Shown piece after piece: positions 17,293-28,590 of a stretch of 46,444 nt of DNA. Each line of letters begins with the position of its first letter. Position 1 is the first letter of the stretch. Under the pieces are notes generated by a model. That model was not told the DNA's origin. It saw nothing but the letters and a program-made list of their open reading frames with translations, and ran no database searches. Made by a program: the position numbers and the translations under genes. The stretch is taken from assembly GCA_902764705.1 (NCBI GenBank), contig CACWWZ010000021.1, forward strand, positions 1 through 46,444. The letters are read 5' to 3'. The DNA comes from an uncultured Prevotellaceae bacterium. GTDB lineage: Bacteria; Bacteroidota; Bacteroidia; Bacteroidales; Bacteroidaceae.

Positions 17293-19302
17293 TCAGTCGT
17301 GTATGATCAGTGCTGACTGTGCACTAATCTCTACTTGATTGCCCTCGAGTGTGCACAAACCATTTTCGTTGATTACACCATCACAGCATACAGCAATGTA
17401 ACTACCGTTGGGTATGTTCACTTGCTGTGCTGTCTTTGATGCATTAAGAATCACAATGATGTTACGCCAATCGTCACGACCCGCATAATTTTTCAGGCGG
17501 AATGCCACGACACCATCGGGAGTTTCAAGAAATTCAAGATGCTTGCGAACCAAGTCGGCATTACCTAAGCGGAAAGCAGGGTGATTCTTGCGCAGGGCTA
17601 TCAGATTCTGATAATACGCAAAGACCTGCGGATACTTCGCCTTGTTTGTCCAGTCCAACTGGTTGATGCTATCGGGCGACTCAAAGCTGTTATGGACACC
17701 CTTTTTGGTGCGAAGTAGTTCCTCACCACTGAGTATAAAAGGTACACCCTGTGACGTGAATACTGCCGTCTGGGCTAACAGGTCGAGACGGATAAGCTCA
17801 TCATCGACGGAACCTCCGGATTTTCCGGTTAATCCGGGAATACTGGCTTTCAGTCGGTCCACCAAACACATATCATCATGACAACTGACATAGCTCATCA
17901 TCTGCGTAGGTTCTACAGCCCAAGGCTTTTGGGAGTAGTTGACCTTCTTCATCTTCACCTGCGGATGACGGATAGCACCAACGATGCCAAACTTCAACGA
18001 CTCTTCCTCGTTGACACCACCCAGCCAGCCTGGCTTCGTGTCGTCGGAGAACGGGCCACGTAAGGCGTCGCGAATCTCATCAGAGAACGCAGCAATGCCC
18101 GGCATCTGCGGAATATTGGCCTTTAATCCCAACTTTTCGCTGGGATAGGCACACTGGCCGGCACTCCATCCCTCGCCATAGATAAAGACTGAAGGATCAA
18201 TGGTATCCACCATCTGGCGGATCTGGTTCATCGTCTCAATGTCGTGACAGCCCATCAGGTCGAAGCGGAAACCATCGATATGGTATTCATCCATCCAATA
18301 CCTTACGCTCTCTAACATAAACTGCCTCATCATAGGTTTTTCGCTGGCAGTCTCATTGCCGCAACCCGAACCGTTGCTATATCCCGATGGTTCTCCATCG
18401 GGAACGGCGGCTATTTTACGGTAATAATAGTCGGGATAGGTGCGTTGGAAGTTCGAGTGCTCAATGTCGTAAGTATGGTTGTACACCACATCGAGAATCA
18501 CGCGGATACCCGCTTTGTGCAGAGCCTGTACCATTTGCTTGAACTCACGAATACGAACGTCGGGCTCATATGGATCCGTAGAATAACTTCCTTCAGGAAC
18601 ATTATAGTTTACAGGATCATAACCCCAGTTATACTGTGGCGAGAAGTCGGCACGAGCAGGTATCACGCCCTCTGGCAGATTCTCATAGGCATGCTCATAA
18701 TAGAGATCGGGATCAATACGCGTTTCGTCCACGGAGCCAAAGTCATACGATGGCAGAATATGAATGGCATTAACTCCTAACGCCTTCAAATGATCAATGG
18801 CCCACGGTTCTGTCAGTGCCAGGAACTTTCCCTTATACTGAGCATCCTCACGGGCAATGGAGAAGTCACGGTGATGCATCTCGTAAACCACTAGGTCAGC
18901 AGGAGACTTACAAATGGGACGCTGGTCATTCTCCCACCCTTCAGGATTGGTCTGGGCCATAGCAATAATGGCAGCACGTTTACCATTGACGCCTACCGCC
19001 TTGGCAAATACACCAGGACATTCTCCGTGTCCCATGTCAAAGGTATAGAAACGTCCCAGCAAGTCACCCTTGACTGTTGCCGTCCATAGTCCGTCGACAT
19101 ATTGCATCTTGATGGTTTTCAGTGCTTTGCCCCCTAAACCACCCCGATAGATGCGAACTTTAACACTCTTCGCATCAGCAGGGGCAAACAACTTGAATGT
19201 CGTCTTCTCTGGAGAATACGTCATCTCGTCGAAACGAAAGTTCTGAGCTGTTGCAAAGGTCGTCACTGTCATAAATAATAGGAATAATACTAATTTTTTC
19301 AT
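17293..19302 (-). CDS. Type I pullulanase (GH13, secreted)
   Basis: A signal peptide (MKKLVLFLLFMTVTTFATAQ) sends this 669-residue enzyme to the periplasm. An N-terminal CBM48-like domain (about 25-110) is followed by a GH13 barrel. The pullulanase-specific YNWGYDP lies at 224-230, region I DVVYNH at 271-276, the nucleophile D348 in DGFRFDLMG, the acid E377 in YGEGW, and the transition-state Asp in SCHDD near 476. A C-terminal beta domain ends the protein. It would hydrolyse alpha-1,6 branches of imported glycogen, amylopectin or pullulan fragments. Its ATG overlaps the helicase TGA (ATGA), and the gene ends the lacI/MFS/malQ/GH97 strand, so it belongs to the starch locus. SusA-type neopullulanase is less likely because of YNWGYDP. 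Confidence 0.92.
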   Translation of the reverse strand: MKKLVLFLLFMTVTTFATAQNFRFDEMTYSPEKTTFKLFAPADAKSVKVRIYRGGLGGKALKTIKMQYVDGLWTATVKGDLLGRFYTFDMGHGECPGVFAKAVGVNGKRAAIIAMAQTNPEGWENDQRPICKSPADLVVYEMHHRDFSIAREDAQYKGKFLALTEPWAIDHLKALGVNAIHILPSYDFGSVDETRIDPDLYYEHAYENLPEGVIPARADFSPQYNWGYDPVNYNVPEGSYSTDPYEPDVRIREFKQMVQALHKAGIRVILDVVYNHTYDIEHSNFQRTYPDYYYRKIAAVPDGEPSGYSNGSGCGNETASEKPMMRQFMLESVRYWMDEYHIDGFRFDLMGCHDIETMNQIRQMVDTIDPSVFIYGEGWSAGQCAYPSEKLGLKANIPQMPGIAAFSDEIRDALRGPFSDDTKPGWLGGVNEEESLKFGIVGAIRHPQVKMKKVNYSQKPWAVEPTQMMSYVSCHDDMCLVDRLKASIPGLTGKSGGSVDDELIRLDLLAQTAVFTSQGVPFILSGEELLRTKKGVHNSFESPDSINQLDWTNKAKYPQVFAYYQNLIALRKNHPAFRLGNADLVRKHLEFLETPDGVVAFRLKNYAGRDDWRNIIVILNASKTAQQVNIPNGSYIAVCCDGVINENGLCTLEGNQVEISAQSALIIHD

Positions 19303-21218
19303 ATCTTTTGAGTTTCTAGTTGTTTCTTACAATACTGCCATAGCTGGCGATAGAATGGATGACGGGTCATCGTTTGGCGATTGCCCAAAATGATAACCTT
19401 CATGCGGGCACGGGTAATCGCCACATTCATACGGCGCAGGTCCCGCAGAAAACCAATCTGGCCCTCGTCATTGGAACGCACAAGAGAGATGACAATGACA
19501 TCGCGCTCCTGTCCTTGGAATCCGTCTACCGTATTGATACTGATTTGGCGGCGAAACGGCTTAAAATACTCTCGTTTTGTAAGTAGTCGCCTCAAATACT
19601 GCACTTGGGCACGATAAGGAGAAATGATACCCACATCAATACGTTCATCCAATAGGCGTTGCTTGCCAATACGCTCAAAATACTGCTGTAGGACATGCAT
19701 CGTCAGCATTCCCTCAGCTTTATTAATGCGGCCATACGACTCGCCTACAAACTCTTCCTTGAAGGAGAGTTCCGGAACTTCCGAATTGTCCGGATTATCC
19801 AGGTATTTAGAGGTATCAATCCACTCCATAGGAGTGTCGAGGTCGAGTATGCCGCGGAAGCGTACCTCTGGGGCACTCTCTACCTGGCCATGATAAAAAA
19901 AGTCTGACGAGAAACGCATAATATCGTCGTTCATACGATACTGTATCCTTAGCAAGGTGACAGCCTCAGGATGGGTCTCTACGATACGCTCCATCAGCGT
20001 CTTTCCCAGTCCGGCTTTCAGCGCTGCGATGCTCTTGACCGTAGGCGGCAACTGACAATGGTCACCGGCCAATACCACCCTGCTGACACGACGCAGAGGT
20101 ATCCAACAAGCCGCCTCCAAGGCCTGGGCAGCCTCATCAATGAACAGCGTACCATACTTTTGGCCATCCAGCAATCGGTTGGCAGCTCCTACCAACGTTG
20201 AGGCAATGACACGAGCCTCACCAAAGAGTTCACTATTGATGCGGATTTCCAGTTCTGTAGCACGGCTTTTCAGACTTTCCAAGCGCTGGTGGTATTTCTC
20301 ATCACCGCGTTTCCGATGGCTACGCAGGTCGCGGATGGCCTTACGCAATGCCCACAACTGCGGATAATCTGGATGTCCCTCAAACCTACGTTCATAGGTA
20401 AACGACAACATCTTATCATTCACACGCGTAGGGTTACCTATTCTAATAACATTGATACCGCGGTCGACAAGTTTTTCGGATATCCAGTCGACGGCCATAT
20501 TGCTCTGTGCACAAACCAACACCTGATTCTCACGCATTAACGTCTCACGGATGGCCTCTACCAGTGTCGTCGTCTTTCCCGTTCCCGGAGGTCCATGAAC
20601 AACCGCGACATCCTTGGCACGAAGCACCTCATTGACGGCCTCTTCCTGCGTCTTGTTCAGATAAGGAAAGTGCAACGGCTGGAAGGAAAATGTCTCTGGC
20701 TTCTGATGAGGTGTATAAAACAGGTCACGCAGATAACCTAATCGTCCCTTTCCACGTATGGCACGGTCAAGCGCTTCCATCATGAGGCGATAGCTGGTCT
20801 CATCGAACGACAGCTGTATCCCCACTTTCTCAGTCCCCTGCAAATCAATAATGCGGGTGTTGTCAGGTACAGTCACCACCATACGATCACCATCGACATA
20901 ACTGACAACACCCGTAAAGGGGAAATAACAGATGCCTGATGTTTCTGTCTCCGTAAAGAAAACGACAGAGCGCCCGTATTCAAAATTATGCTCTATATCT
21001 GTGTCTGACGTACGGTATACCTCCACCGCCAGTTGGTTGAGCGAGTTATAGTAACTCTTGCTCACACGGAGCGGCCACCAGGCATCACCTCGCTTTACCT
21101 TCCGCCCTATACCAATAGTCTCGGTTTGCTGGCGGTAGGCCTCCTTCTCAGACTGATACTCTAATTGTAGTAAGAGACGCTGTTGCTGGAGCGCTTGTAT
21201 GACGCTGGCAGTCTGCAT
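19299..21218 (-). CDS. Superfamily 1 (Upf1/IGHMBP2-like) helicase
   Basis: The 639-residue protein has an N-terminal accessory domain, then Walker A VVHGPPGTGKTTTLVEA (about 207), the DEAA-type Walker B LFIDEAAQALEAA, motif III VVLAGDHCQLPPTV, QYRMNDDIMRF, and the C-terminal SINTVDGFQGQERDVIVISLVRSN and MNVAITRARMKVIILG. This is the complete motif set of SF1B helicases that unwind RNA or DNA 5' to 3'. No signal peptide is present, so it is cytoplasmic. It lies 3 bp after GH97 and overlaps pullulanase by 4 bp, an unexpected place for a nucleic-acid enzyme. The substrate is unknown. Confidence 0.92.
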   Translation of the reverse strand: MQTASVIQALQQQRLLLQLEYQSEKEAYRQQTETIGIGRKVKRGDAWWPLRVSKSYYNSLNQLAVEVYRTSDTDIEHNFEYGRSVVFFTETETSGICYFPFTGVVSYVDGDRMVVTVPDNTRIIDLQGTEKVGIQLSFDETSYRLMMEALDRAIRGKGRLGYLRDLFYTPHQKPETFSFQPLHFPYLNKTQEEAVNEVLRAKDVAVVHGPPGTGKTTTLVEAIRETLMRENQVLVCAQSNMAVDWISEKLVDRGINVIRIGNPTRVNDKMLSFTYERRFEGHPDYPQLWALRKAIRDLRSHRKRGDEKYHQRLESLKSRATELEIRINSELFGEARVIASTLVGAANRLLDGQKYGTLFIDEAAQALEAACWIPLRRVSRVVLAGDHCQLPPTVKSIAALKAGLGKTLMERIVETHPEAVTLLRIQYRMNDDIMRFSSDFFYHGQVESAPEVRFRGILDLDTPMEWIDTSKYLDNPDNSEVPELSFKEEFVGESYGRINKAEGMLTMHVLQQYFERIGKQRLLDERIDVGIISPYRAQVQYLRRLLTKREYFKPFRRQISINTVDGFQGQERDVIVISLVRSNDEGQIGFLRDLRRMNVAITRARMKVIILGNRQTMTRHPFYRQLWQYCKKQLETQKI

Positions 21219-21221
21219 CTG

Positions 21222-23492
<2,271 letters not shown>

Positions 23493-25919
23493 TTATTTTC
23501 TTCCGCTTTGAGTGATTAATGTCTTCACGCTCTCATTGAATTCATCCTCCTTCATCAACTGTTCGATGGTGAGATGCATGCGATAGCGCCAATAGTGGCG
23601 GGGATTAGCCGGAATGTTGATACGTTCTGCATTCTGATCCGGCAGGCGCAGACGTTCATCAATGCTCAGCCAGTCCTGCAACGACAGCAGACACAACATT
23701 GACGGTGAAGTCAGTTGACGACTCACAATATCCTTGGCCAACCAGCCTGGCAGCGGATGTGGGGCAGCACCGCCACGGCGCAGCGACTCGTTGTAGTATG
23801 CCTGGGTCTGCTCTTCGTCCTCGTCCCACCACTGACGCAATGTCGGCATATCGTGGGTCGAGAAGGTACATACACTCCGATAAGGATTGCGCTTTAGTTT
23901 GCCAAAACGTATGGTGGGATCCTTTGGCATAGTCTGTATCTCCAACGAAAGAATGCGGAGTTCATTCATGACCCAGGGCACGCAGTCGGGTACCATTCCC
24001 AAGTCTTCTGCACATACCAACATGCGGGTAGCCTGCGTCAGACGAGGCAACTTCTTCATGGCCTCCTGATACCAGAACTGGTTATTACGACGATAGAAAT
24101 AGTCATTGTAGAGACGGTTGAAGTTATACTTCTCTCCTTCGTCAAGTTTCTGATAGGGCTCCTGATACTGTACGGCGATACGGGGATGCCAGCGGTCGTT
24201 ACGCTTGTGGTCTACCAGGAACAGATCATCGTGACCATAGATTCCATAACCCTCTATCTCTTCACGACTCAGGCCCAATGCTGGTGAGAACTGGCCTTCC
24301 AGTCCGGATTTCTCTGGTACGGGAATCTCCCAGATGCGGAAGAAGCCCAACACATGGTCAATACGATAGGCATCGAAATACTCTGCCATCTTACGGAAGC
24401 GACGTACCCACCACTGACAGCCGTCCTTCAACATCTCATCCCAGTTGTAGGTGGGGAAGCCCCAGTTTTGTCCGTCAGCCGAGAACGGATCGGGCGGAGC
24501 TCCCGCCTGACCATTCAGGTTGAAATACTTCGGTTCAACCCAGGCTTCCACACCATCACGACTGATGCCAATGGGAATGTCACCCTTCAGGACGACACGA
24601 TGTTTACGGGCATAGTCGTGGGCAGCACGCATCTGCTGGTCGAGATTGTACTGCACATAACACCAGAAATCGGTCACCTTCTTGTCGGGCTTAGCCAACG
24701 GCTTAGGCCATTCCGAGAAGGTTGCCGTACCATAGAGGTCGCGGTAGTAGCAGAACTCAGCATAGGGTTTCAGCCACTGCTCGTTGTCCTCGTAGAACTT
24801 CTTGTAAGCTGCCGTTCGTTTTGTGGCCGTTCCCTCCTGCCGGTAAAGTTCCTGCAGATAGTCCATCTTGGCGGTGAACATACGTTCATAGTCAATCTGG
24901 GGCAAGGCATTCAACTCCTGGCGCAACAGTTCAAAATGTGCTTTTCGTTTTTCATCTTTGATTTCAGGTAACTGTCTCAGGTCGGTATATTGCGGATGTA
25001 GGGCATAGATGCTTATCGAATTGTAAGGATAGCTGTCCTGCCATGTGTGTGTTATATTCGTGTCATTGATAGGCAACACCTGCAAGATGCGCTGCTGGGT
25101 TTTTGCTACCCAGTCTATCATCAATTTCAGGTCTCCGAAGTCGCCCACACCGAAAGAGCCTTCGCTGCGCAGCGAGAAGATAGGAACCACCGTACCGGCA
25201 CCCTTCCACGGGTATATGGGGAAGTAAGCCTGTGACAGTTCATAGACCACAACCTCGCCCTGCTCTATCTGCGGCATCTCAATAGAACGATTTGCACCCT
25301 GTTCCCACATCGGTGACTCTGTGTCGTTGCCAATAATGACAAATTTAAATTCGAAACGACCCATTGGCAACTGCGAGACATCAAGACTGGCAACCCATTC
25401 GTGGCTCTTATGCTCCGTCATCGCTACAGCCTTTCGGGCATCCCAGGCTCCCAACGAAGCCGGCTCACCAACGATAGCCAGACGCTCGGCCATTCTCAGT
25501 TGGGGAGCACGCACTTTCAGACGGATAGTACATGGGTATTCCGACTTTGTCGACTTTTCGCGCTGACGGGCCATGATACATTCCGTAAAGGCAGAACTAT
25601 ACATATAGGAGTCTTCTGGAATATCAATCCAATGGTCATAAATCGTATAACGGACTGCCTTTGTAGCTGCAAACTCCAAACGGTGGGGCTCTACCAGCCA
25701 TTCGTGGCGAGCCTCCTCGTCACCACGCATCATACAATAATAATAGTCAATAAAGGTACCTGGCTTGACTGTCTTCGCCAGTTCCACAAACCAGTGTTCA
25801 CCATCGAGTGTCGTCATCTTATGCTGTGACACTTTCGCACCAGCCTCCTCGGGAAGGATATTCAACACCATGTCTTCGCCAAAAGAGGTGTGATAATCGA
25901 GATTGAAAATGAGTTTCAT
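23493..25919 (-). CDS. malQ: 4-alpha-glucanotransferase (GH77, DPE2-like with CBM20 domains)
   Basis: I chose the ATG at 25919 (MKLIFNLDYHTSFGED, 808 residues). A longer frame adds 13 residues and would start in a candidate operator. Two N-terminal CBM20-like starch-binding modules occupy about 1-105 and 125-235, the second with LAIVGEPASLGAWDARKAVAM. The GH77 catalytic part follows with AYRIDHVLGFFRIWEIP (nucleophile Asp), CAEDLGMVPDCVPWVM (acid Glu) and STHDMPTLRQWW. No signal peptide is present, so it is cytoplasmic. It disproportionates maltodextrins and transfers maltose-derived glucosyl units, like plant DPE2. It lies between the MFS transporter and GH97 genes. Confidence 0.94.
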   Translation of the reverse strand: MKLIFNLDYHTSFGEDMVLNILPEEAGAKVSQHKMTTLDGEHWFVELAKTVKPGTFIDYYYCMMRGDEEARHEWLVEPHRLEFAATKAVRYTIYDHWIDIPEDSYMYSSAFTECIMARQREKSTKSEYPCTIRLKVRAPQLRMAERLAIVGEPASLGAWDARKAVAMTEHKSHEWVASLDVSQLPMGRFEFKFVIIGNDTESPMWEQGANRSIEMPQIEQGEVVVYELSQAYFPIYPWKGAGTVVPIFSLRSEGSFGVGDFGDLKLMIDWVAKTQQRILQVLPINDTNITHTWQDSYPYNSISIYALHPQYTDLRQLPEIKDEKRKAHFELLRQELNALPQIDYERMFTAKMDYLQELYRQEGTATKRTAAYKKFYEDNEQWLKPYAEFCYYRDLYGTATFSEWPKPLAKPDKKVTDFWCYVQYNLDQQMRAAHDYARKHRVVLKGDIPIGISRDGVEAWVEPKYFNLNGQAGAPPDPFSADGQNWGFPTYNWDEMLKDGCQWWVRRFRKMAEYFDAYRIDHVLGFFRIWEIPVPEKSGLEGQFSPALGLSREEIEGYGIYGHDDLFLVDHKRNDRWHPRIAVQYQEPYQKLDEGEKYNFNRLYNDYFYRRNNQFWYQEAMKKLPRLTQATRMLVCAEDLGMVPDCVPWVMNELRILSLEIQTMPKDPTIRFGKLKRNPYRSVCTFSTHDMPTLRQWWDEDEEQTQAYYNESLRRGGAAPHPLPGWLAKDIVSRQLTSPSMLCLLSLQDWLSIDERLRLPDQNAERINIPANPRHYWRYRMHLTIEQLMKEDEFNESVKTLITQSGRK

Positions 25920-25952
25920 AAGCGTATGTAATTTTGTTAGTTGAATCTTTTT

Positions 25953-25968
25953 ATGCAACCGATTGCAT
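25953..25968. promoter_or_regulatory. Candidate second LacI-family operator upstream of malQ
   Basis: ATGCAACCGATTGCAT has 6-bp inverted arms (ATGCAA and TTGCAT) and matches the TGCAA-n-CG-n-TTGCA pattern of the perfect palindrome between lacI and susC. It covers the MFS stop codon and ends 33 bp before the malQ ATG. I see no TAnnTTTG box here, so it may be chance or act by roadblock. Confidence 0.35.
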
Positions 25969-27293
25969 TATTTCTTGTCACGAATCACGGTCACGCAGGC
26001 GGCACCCACTACCAACAGGACTGCTGCCACCAACATCATAGACGACTGGTGACTGCCTATCAGAGATAAGACAATACCTCCGCAGAGAGCAGCTACGATC
26101 TGCGGAATACAGATGGTACCATTGAACAGACCAAGGTAAGCGCCCATATGGCCATAACCCTGCAAGGCGTTGGTAACAAAGGTAAATGGCATAGCCAGCA
26201 TGGCTGCCCATGCACAACCAATCAGCAAGAAAGGAATAAACTGCATGTATTGGTCGTGCAGGAATGGCACCATACCAAAACCGACAGCTCCCAAGACAAG
26301 ACTGACGGCATAAGCCATCTTAATGTTCTTAAACTGAGGCAGCAAGGTAGCCCAAATAACAGAGCCAACGGCCTGGACGGCAAATAACACACCCACCCAG
26401 TTGCCTGCAGCCTGGAAGTTCTCGCTGGCGGGATCTGTTGTGTTCCATACGGTCTCGGCAATAGCTCCTGTAGTGTAGTTCCACATATACAGGAATGCTG
26501 CCCAACAGAAGAACTGCACCAATCCTACCTTCCAAAACGTTGAGGGAGCCTTTCGAAGCAGTGAAATCCAGTCGGACTTATCTTCACTCCCCTCGCCCGT
26601 TGGAGAGGGGTCGGGGGTGAGGCTCCCATTATACTCGGCATATTCCGTTGGATTCCACTCCTTCACCTTGGAAGTGGTATATACCACACAACCAATCAGA
26701 ATAGCCGCACCGATATAGAACGACCAGATGACGGAGTCGGGTACCACACCTTTCTCGGCCACGTTACTGATACCGATGAAAGTAAAGATAAATGGAAACA
26801 GATATCCTGCGACAGAGCCAGCATTACAGAGGAACGACTGAATGCTGTATGCCTTAGCCTTCTGCTCTTCGTTCACCATATCACCCACCAGCATCTTAAA
26901 CGGCTGCATAGCCATATTGATGCTGGTATCCAGAAACATTAGTGCAATCAGTCCAAAAAGCATGGCGGCACCAACCGTCAATCCCAACGAACCGGCATTA
27001 GGTAGCAGACACATCACCAGAACGGCCACTGTAGCCCCTATAAATAAATAAGGTATACGGCGTCCGAAGCGTGTCCAGGTCTTGTCACTCAGCGTTCCCA
27101 CGATAGGCTGTACCAAGATACCCATCAGTGGTGGCAGTATCCAGAAATAGCTCAGGTTGTGCGGATCGGCGCCCAACGTGGCAAAAATACGGGAAATGTT
27201 GGCAGACTGTAAGGCATAGGCAATCTGCACACCAAAGAATCCGAAACTCAAGTTCCAGAGACTCCAAAAGGGTAAATTCGGTTTTTGCTTCAT
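25968..27293 (-). CDS. MFS sugar transporter, maltose/GPH-SLC45 type
   Basis: The 441-residue protein has about twelve hydrophobic segments and family motifs: the N-terminal PNLPFWSLWNLSFGFFGVQIAYALQ, VGTLSDKTWTRFGRRIPY, and FLDTSINMAMQPFKMLVGDMV. These match Bacteroidetes SLC45-like proton/sugar symporters found with MalQ and SusB. It probably carries maltose or glucose across the inner membrane. The central cytoplasmic loop contains residues 224-236 (SLTPDPSPTGEGS), encoded by a GC-rich palindromic repeat (26587-26623) not native to the family. The gene follows lacI after 42 bp of satellite DNA, and malQ follows 48 bp downstream. Confidence 0.9.
   Translation of the reverse strand: MKQKPNLPFWSLWNLSFGFFGVQIAYALQSANISRIFATLGADPHNLSYFWILPPLMGILVQPIVGTLSDKTWTRFGRRIPYLFIGATVAVLVMCLLPNAGSLGLTVGAAMLFGLIALMFLDTSINMAMQPFKMLVGDMVNEEQKAKAYSIQSFLCNAGSVAGYLFPFIFTFIGISNVAEKGVVPDSVIWSFYIGAAILIGCVVYTTSKVKEWNPTEYAEYNGSLTPDPSPTGEGSEDKSDWISLLRKAPSTFWKVGLVQFFCWAAFLYMWNYTTGAIAETVWNTTDPASENFQAAGNWVGVLFAVQAVGSVIWATLLPQFKNIKMAYAVSLVLGAVGFGMVPFLHDQYMQFIPFLLIGCAWAAMLAMPFTFVTNALQGYGHMGAYLGLFNGTICIPQIVAALCGGIVLSLIGSHQSSMMLVAAVLLVVGAACVTVIRDKK
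26587..26623. repeat. Palindromic repeat element translated inside the MFS transporter
   Basis: A 37-bp GC-rich segment contains inverted arms CCCCTCGCCC and GAGAGGGG around GTTG, plus a flanking TCGGGGGTGA block. Read on the minus strand it encodes SLTPDPSPTGEGS. Composition and peptide are foreign to the rest of the gene. It lies in the loop between the transporter halves, where extra residues are tolerated. Confidence 0.7.
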
Positions 27294-27337
27294 ATCTCTT
27301 AATTCTTATATCTCTCTTAATTCTTAACTCTTAATTC
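27294..27337. repeat. TTAAGAATTAAGAG-type satellite between lacI and MFS genes
   Basis: The gap between the lacI stop and the MFS start is almost wholly made of TCTTAAT and TCTTAAC units (7-8 bp). The same satellite occupies the susD-susE, susE-susF and several right-hand gaps. Confidence 0.7.
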
Positions 27338-28361
27338 ACCTCGTTGTTCCTCTGATGATTAAACGCGTACGGACGACACGCCGTTCGGCTTTATCCAACG
27401 GAATGACACCTTCCACATGACCAATCAGAATGTCGGCAGCCTCTTCGCCCACCTTCACACCACGCTGTTCTACAGTAGTCAGCATCGGATCACAAGCCAC
27501 CGCACGCTGACCATTGGTGAAGCCACAAACAGAAACGTCCTGCGGCACCCTCAGACCCATACGCTTAGCTGTATACAGAATACCTATTGCCGTATCGTCG
27601 TTAACGGCAAAGAAAGCATCGGGACGCTGGTCTTGTTGCAATAGGTCAGGAGTAATCGCCTCAGCATCGGCACGATTGTCACAGATACGGGTAATCTGTT
27701 CGTCAAACCCCAAACCGAATTTCAACAATGCATCCTTATAACCGTTAAAACGATTCTTCGAAATCTCCAATGTCGGAGCCGATCCATAGAATGCAATACG
27801 CTTGCAACCTGTTTCTATCAGGTGCGTCACCGCATTGAAAGCTCCCATATAGTCGTCGACTACCACACGGCTGGCATTCACGCCCGTACATATTCTATCA
27901 TAGAATACCAGAGGAACACCCAAATCCATCAATTTCTGGAAATGGTCGTATTTATGCGTATCCTTGGCTTGCGAGACAATGATGCCACAAACCTTGTTCT
28001 CATAGAACGACTGACAAATCTTCACCTCCCGCTCATATCGTTCTCCACTTTGAGCCACCATAATACGATAACCCCGAGACGATGCTTCTTCCTCAATACC
28101 CATCAACACTGATGAAAAATAGAAATGGGTAAACTCTGGAATGATGACCCCGATGACTTTCATAGGCTGTACCCGAGAGAATCGCAACGACTCAGCAATC
28201 AAATTGGGCGTGAAGTTGTGTTCTCGCGCAAACTGTTGGATAGCAGCCCTCCGTTCTGCCGAGATACGGGGCGAATCCTTCAATGCACGAGAAACCGTAG
28301 CCACACTCACACCGAATTCGCGGGCTATGTCCTTCATTGTCAATGGCGTCTTCTCTTTCAT
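27336..28361 (-). CDS. LacI-family transcriptional regulator of the starch locus
   Basis: The 341-residue protein has an N-terminal LacI helix-turn-helix (MKDIAREFGVSVATVSRALKD, about 9-29) and hinge helix (NLIAESLRFSR). A periplasmic-binding-protein-like effector domain follows with VIGVIIPEFTHFYFSSVL, IIVSQAKDTHKYD, VPLVFYDRI, AFFAVNDDTAIGIL and VCGFTNG. It would bind a sugar, probably a maltodextrin breakdown product, and change DNA binding. The helix-turn-helix residues and the palindrome at 28444-28459 in the divergent spacer are a good match. It takes the place of the membrane regulator SusR of Bacteroides. The effector sugar is inferred from neighbours. Confidence 0.92.
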   Translation of the reverse strand: MKEKTPLTMKDIAREFGVSVATVSRALKDSPRISAERRAAIQQFAREHNFTPNLIAESLRFSRVQPMKVIGVIIPEFTHFYFSSVLMGIEEEASSRGYRIMVAQSGERYEREVKICQSFYENKVCGIIVSQAKDTHKYDHFQKLMDLGVPLVFYDRICTGVNASRVVVDDYMGAFNAVTHLIETGCKRIAFYGSAPTLEISKNRFNGYKDALLKFGLGFDEQITRICDNRADAEAITPDLLQQDQRPDAFFAVNDDTAIGILYTAKRMGLRVPQDVSVCGFTNGQRAVACDPMLTTVEQRGVKVGEEAADILIGHVEGVIPLDKAERRVVRTRLIIRGTTR

Positions 28362-28381
28362 CAGGTTTTTAAGTTTGAGTG

Positions 28382-28389
28382 CAAAGTTA
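28382..28389 (-). promoter_or_regulatory. -7 promoter box of lacI
   Basis: TAACTTTG on the minus strand matches TAnnTTTG and lies 20 bp before the lacI ATG. It would drive the lacI-MFS-malQ-GH97-helicase-pullulanase strand. Confidence 0.5.
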
Positions 28390-28443
28390 TGAAATAATCC
28401 TATACGTTGTTTCTTTACCTTATTTATTTATTTACAAACCGTT

Positions 28444-28459
28444 GTGCAAACGTTTGCAC
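28444..28459. promoter_or_regulatory. Likely LacI-family operator between lacI and susC
   Basis: GTGCAAACGTTTGCAC is a perfect 16-bp palindrome with the central CG and TGCAAACGTTTGCA core typical of LacI/PurR/CcpA-class operators. It sits about 55 bp from each of the two predicted -7 boxes, so one site could control both directions. Confidence 0.8.
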
Positions 28460-28513
28460 TAACTACATAACGTATTTATATTAAAAAAAGTATCAACGTA
28501 TCAAAATAATTCT

Positions 28514-28521
28514 TACCTTTG
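28514..28521 (+). promoter_or_regulatory. -7 promoter box of susC
   Basis: TACCTTTG matches TAnnTTTG, giving a leader of about 60 bases before the susC ATG at 28591. No good -33 TTTG is seen, which would fit a promoter needing an activator. Confidence 0.5.
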
Positions 28522-28590
28522 CCCTTGATTTAAATCAATTCTTCGAAATTTTTGTGAATATAAATAGTTACTAACTTTAAAAATTAAAAG

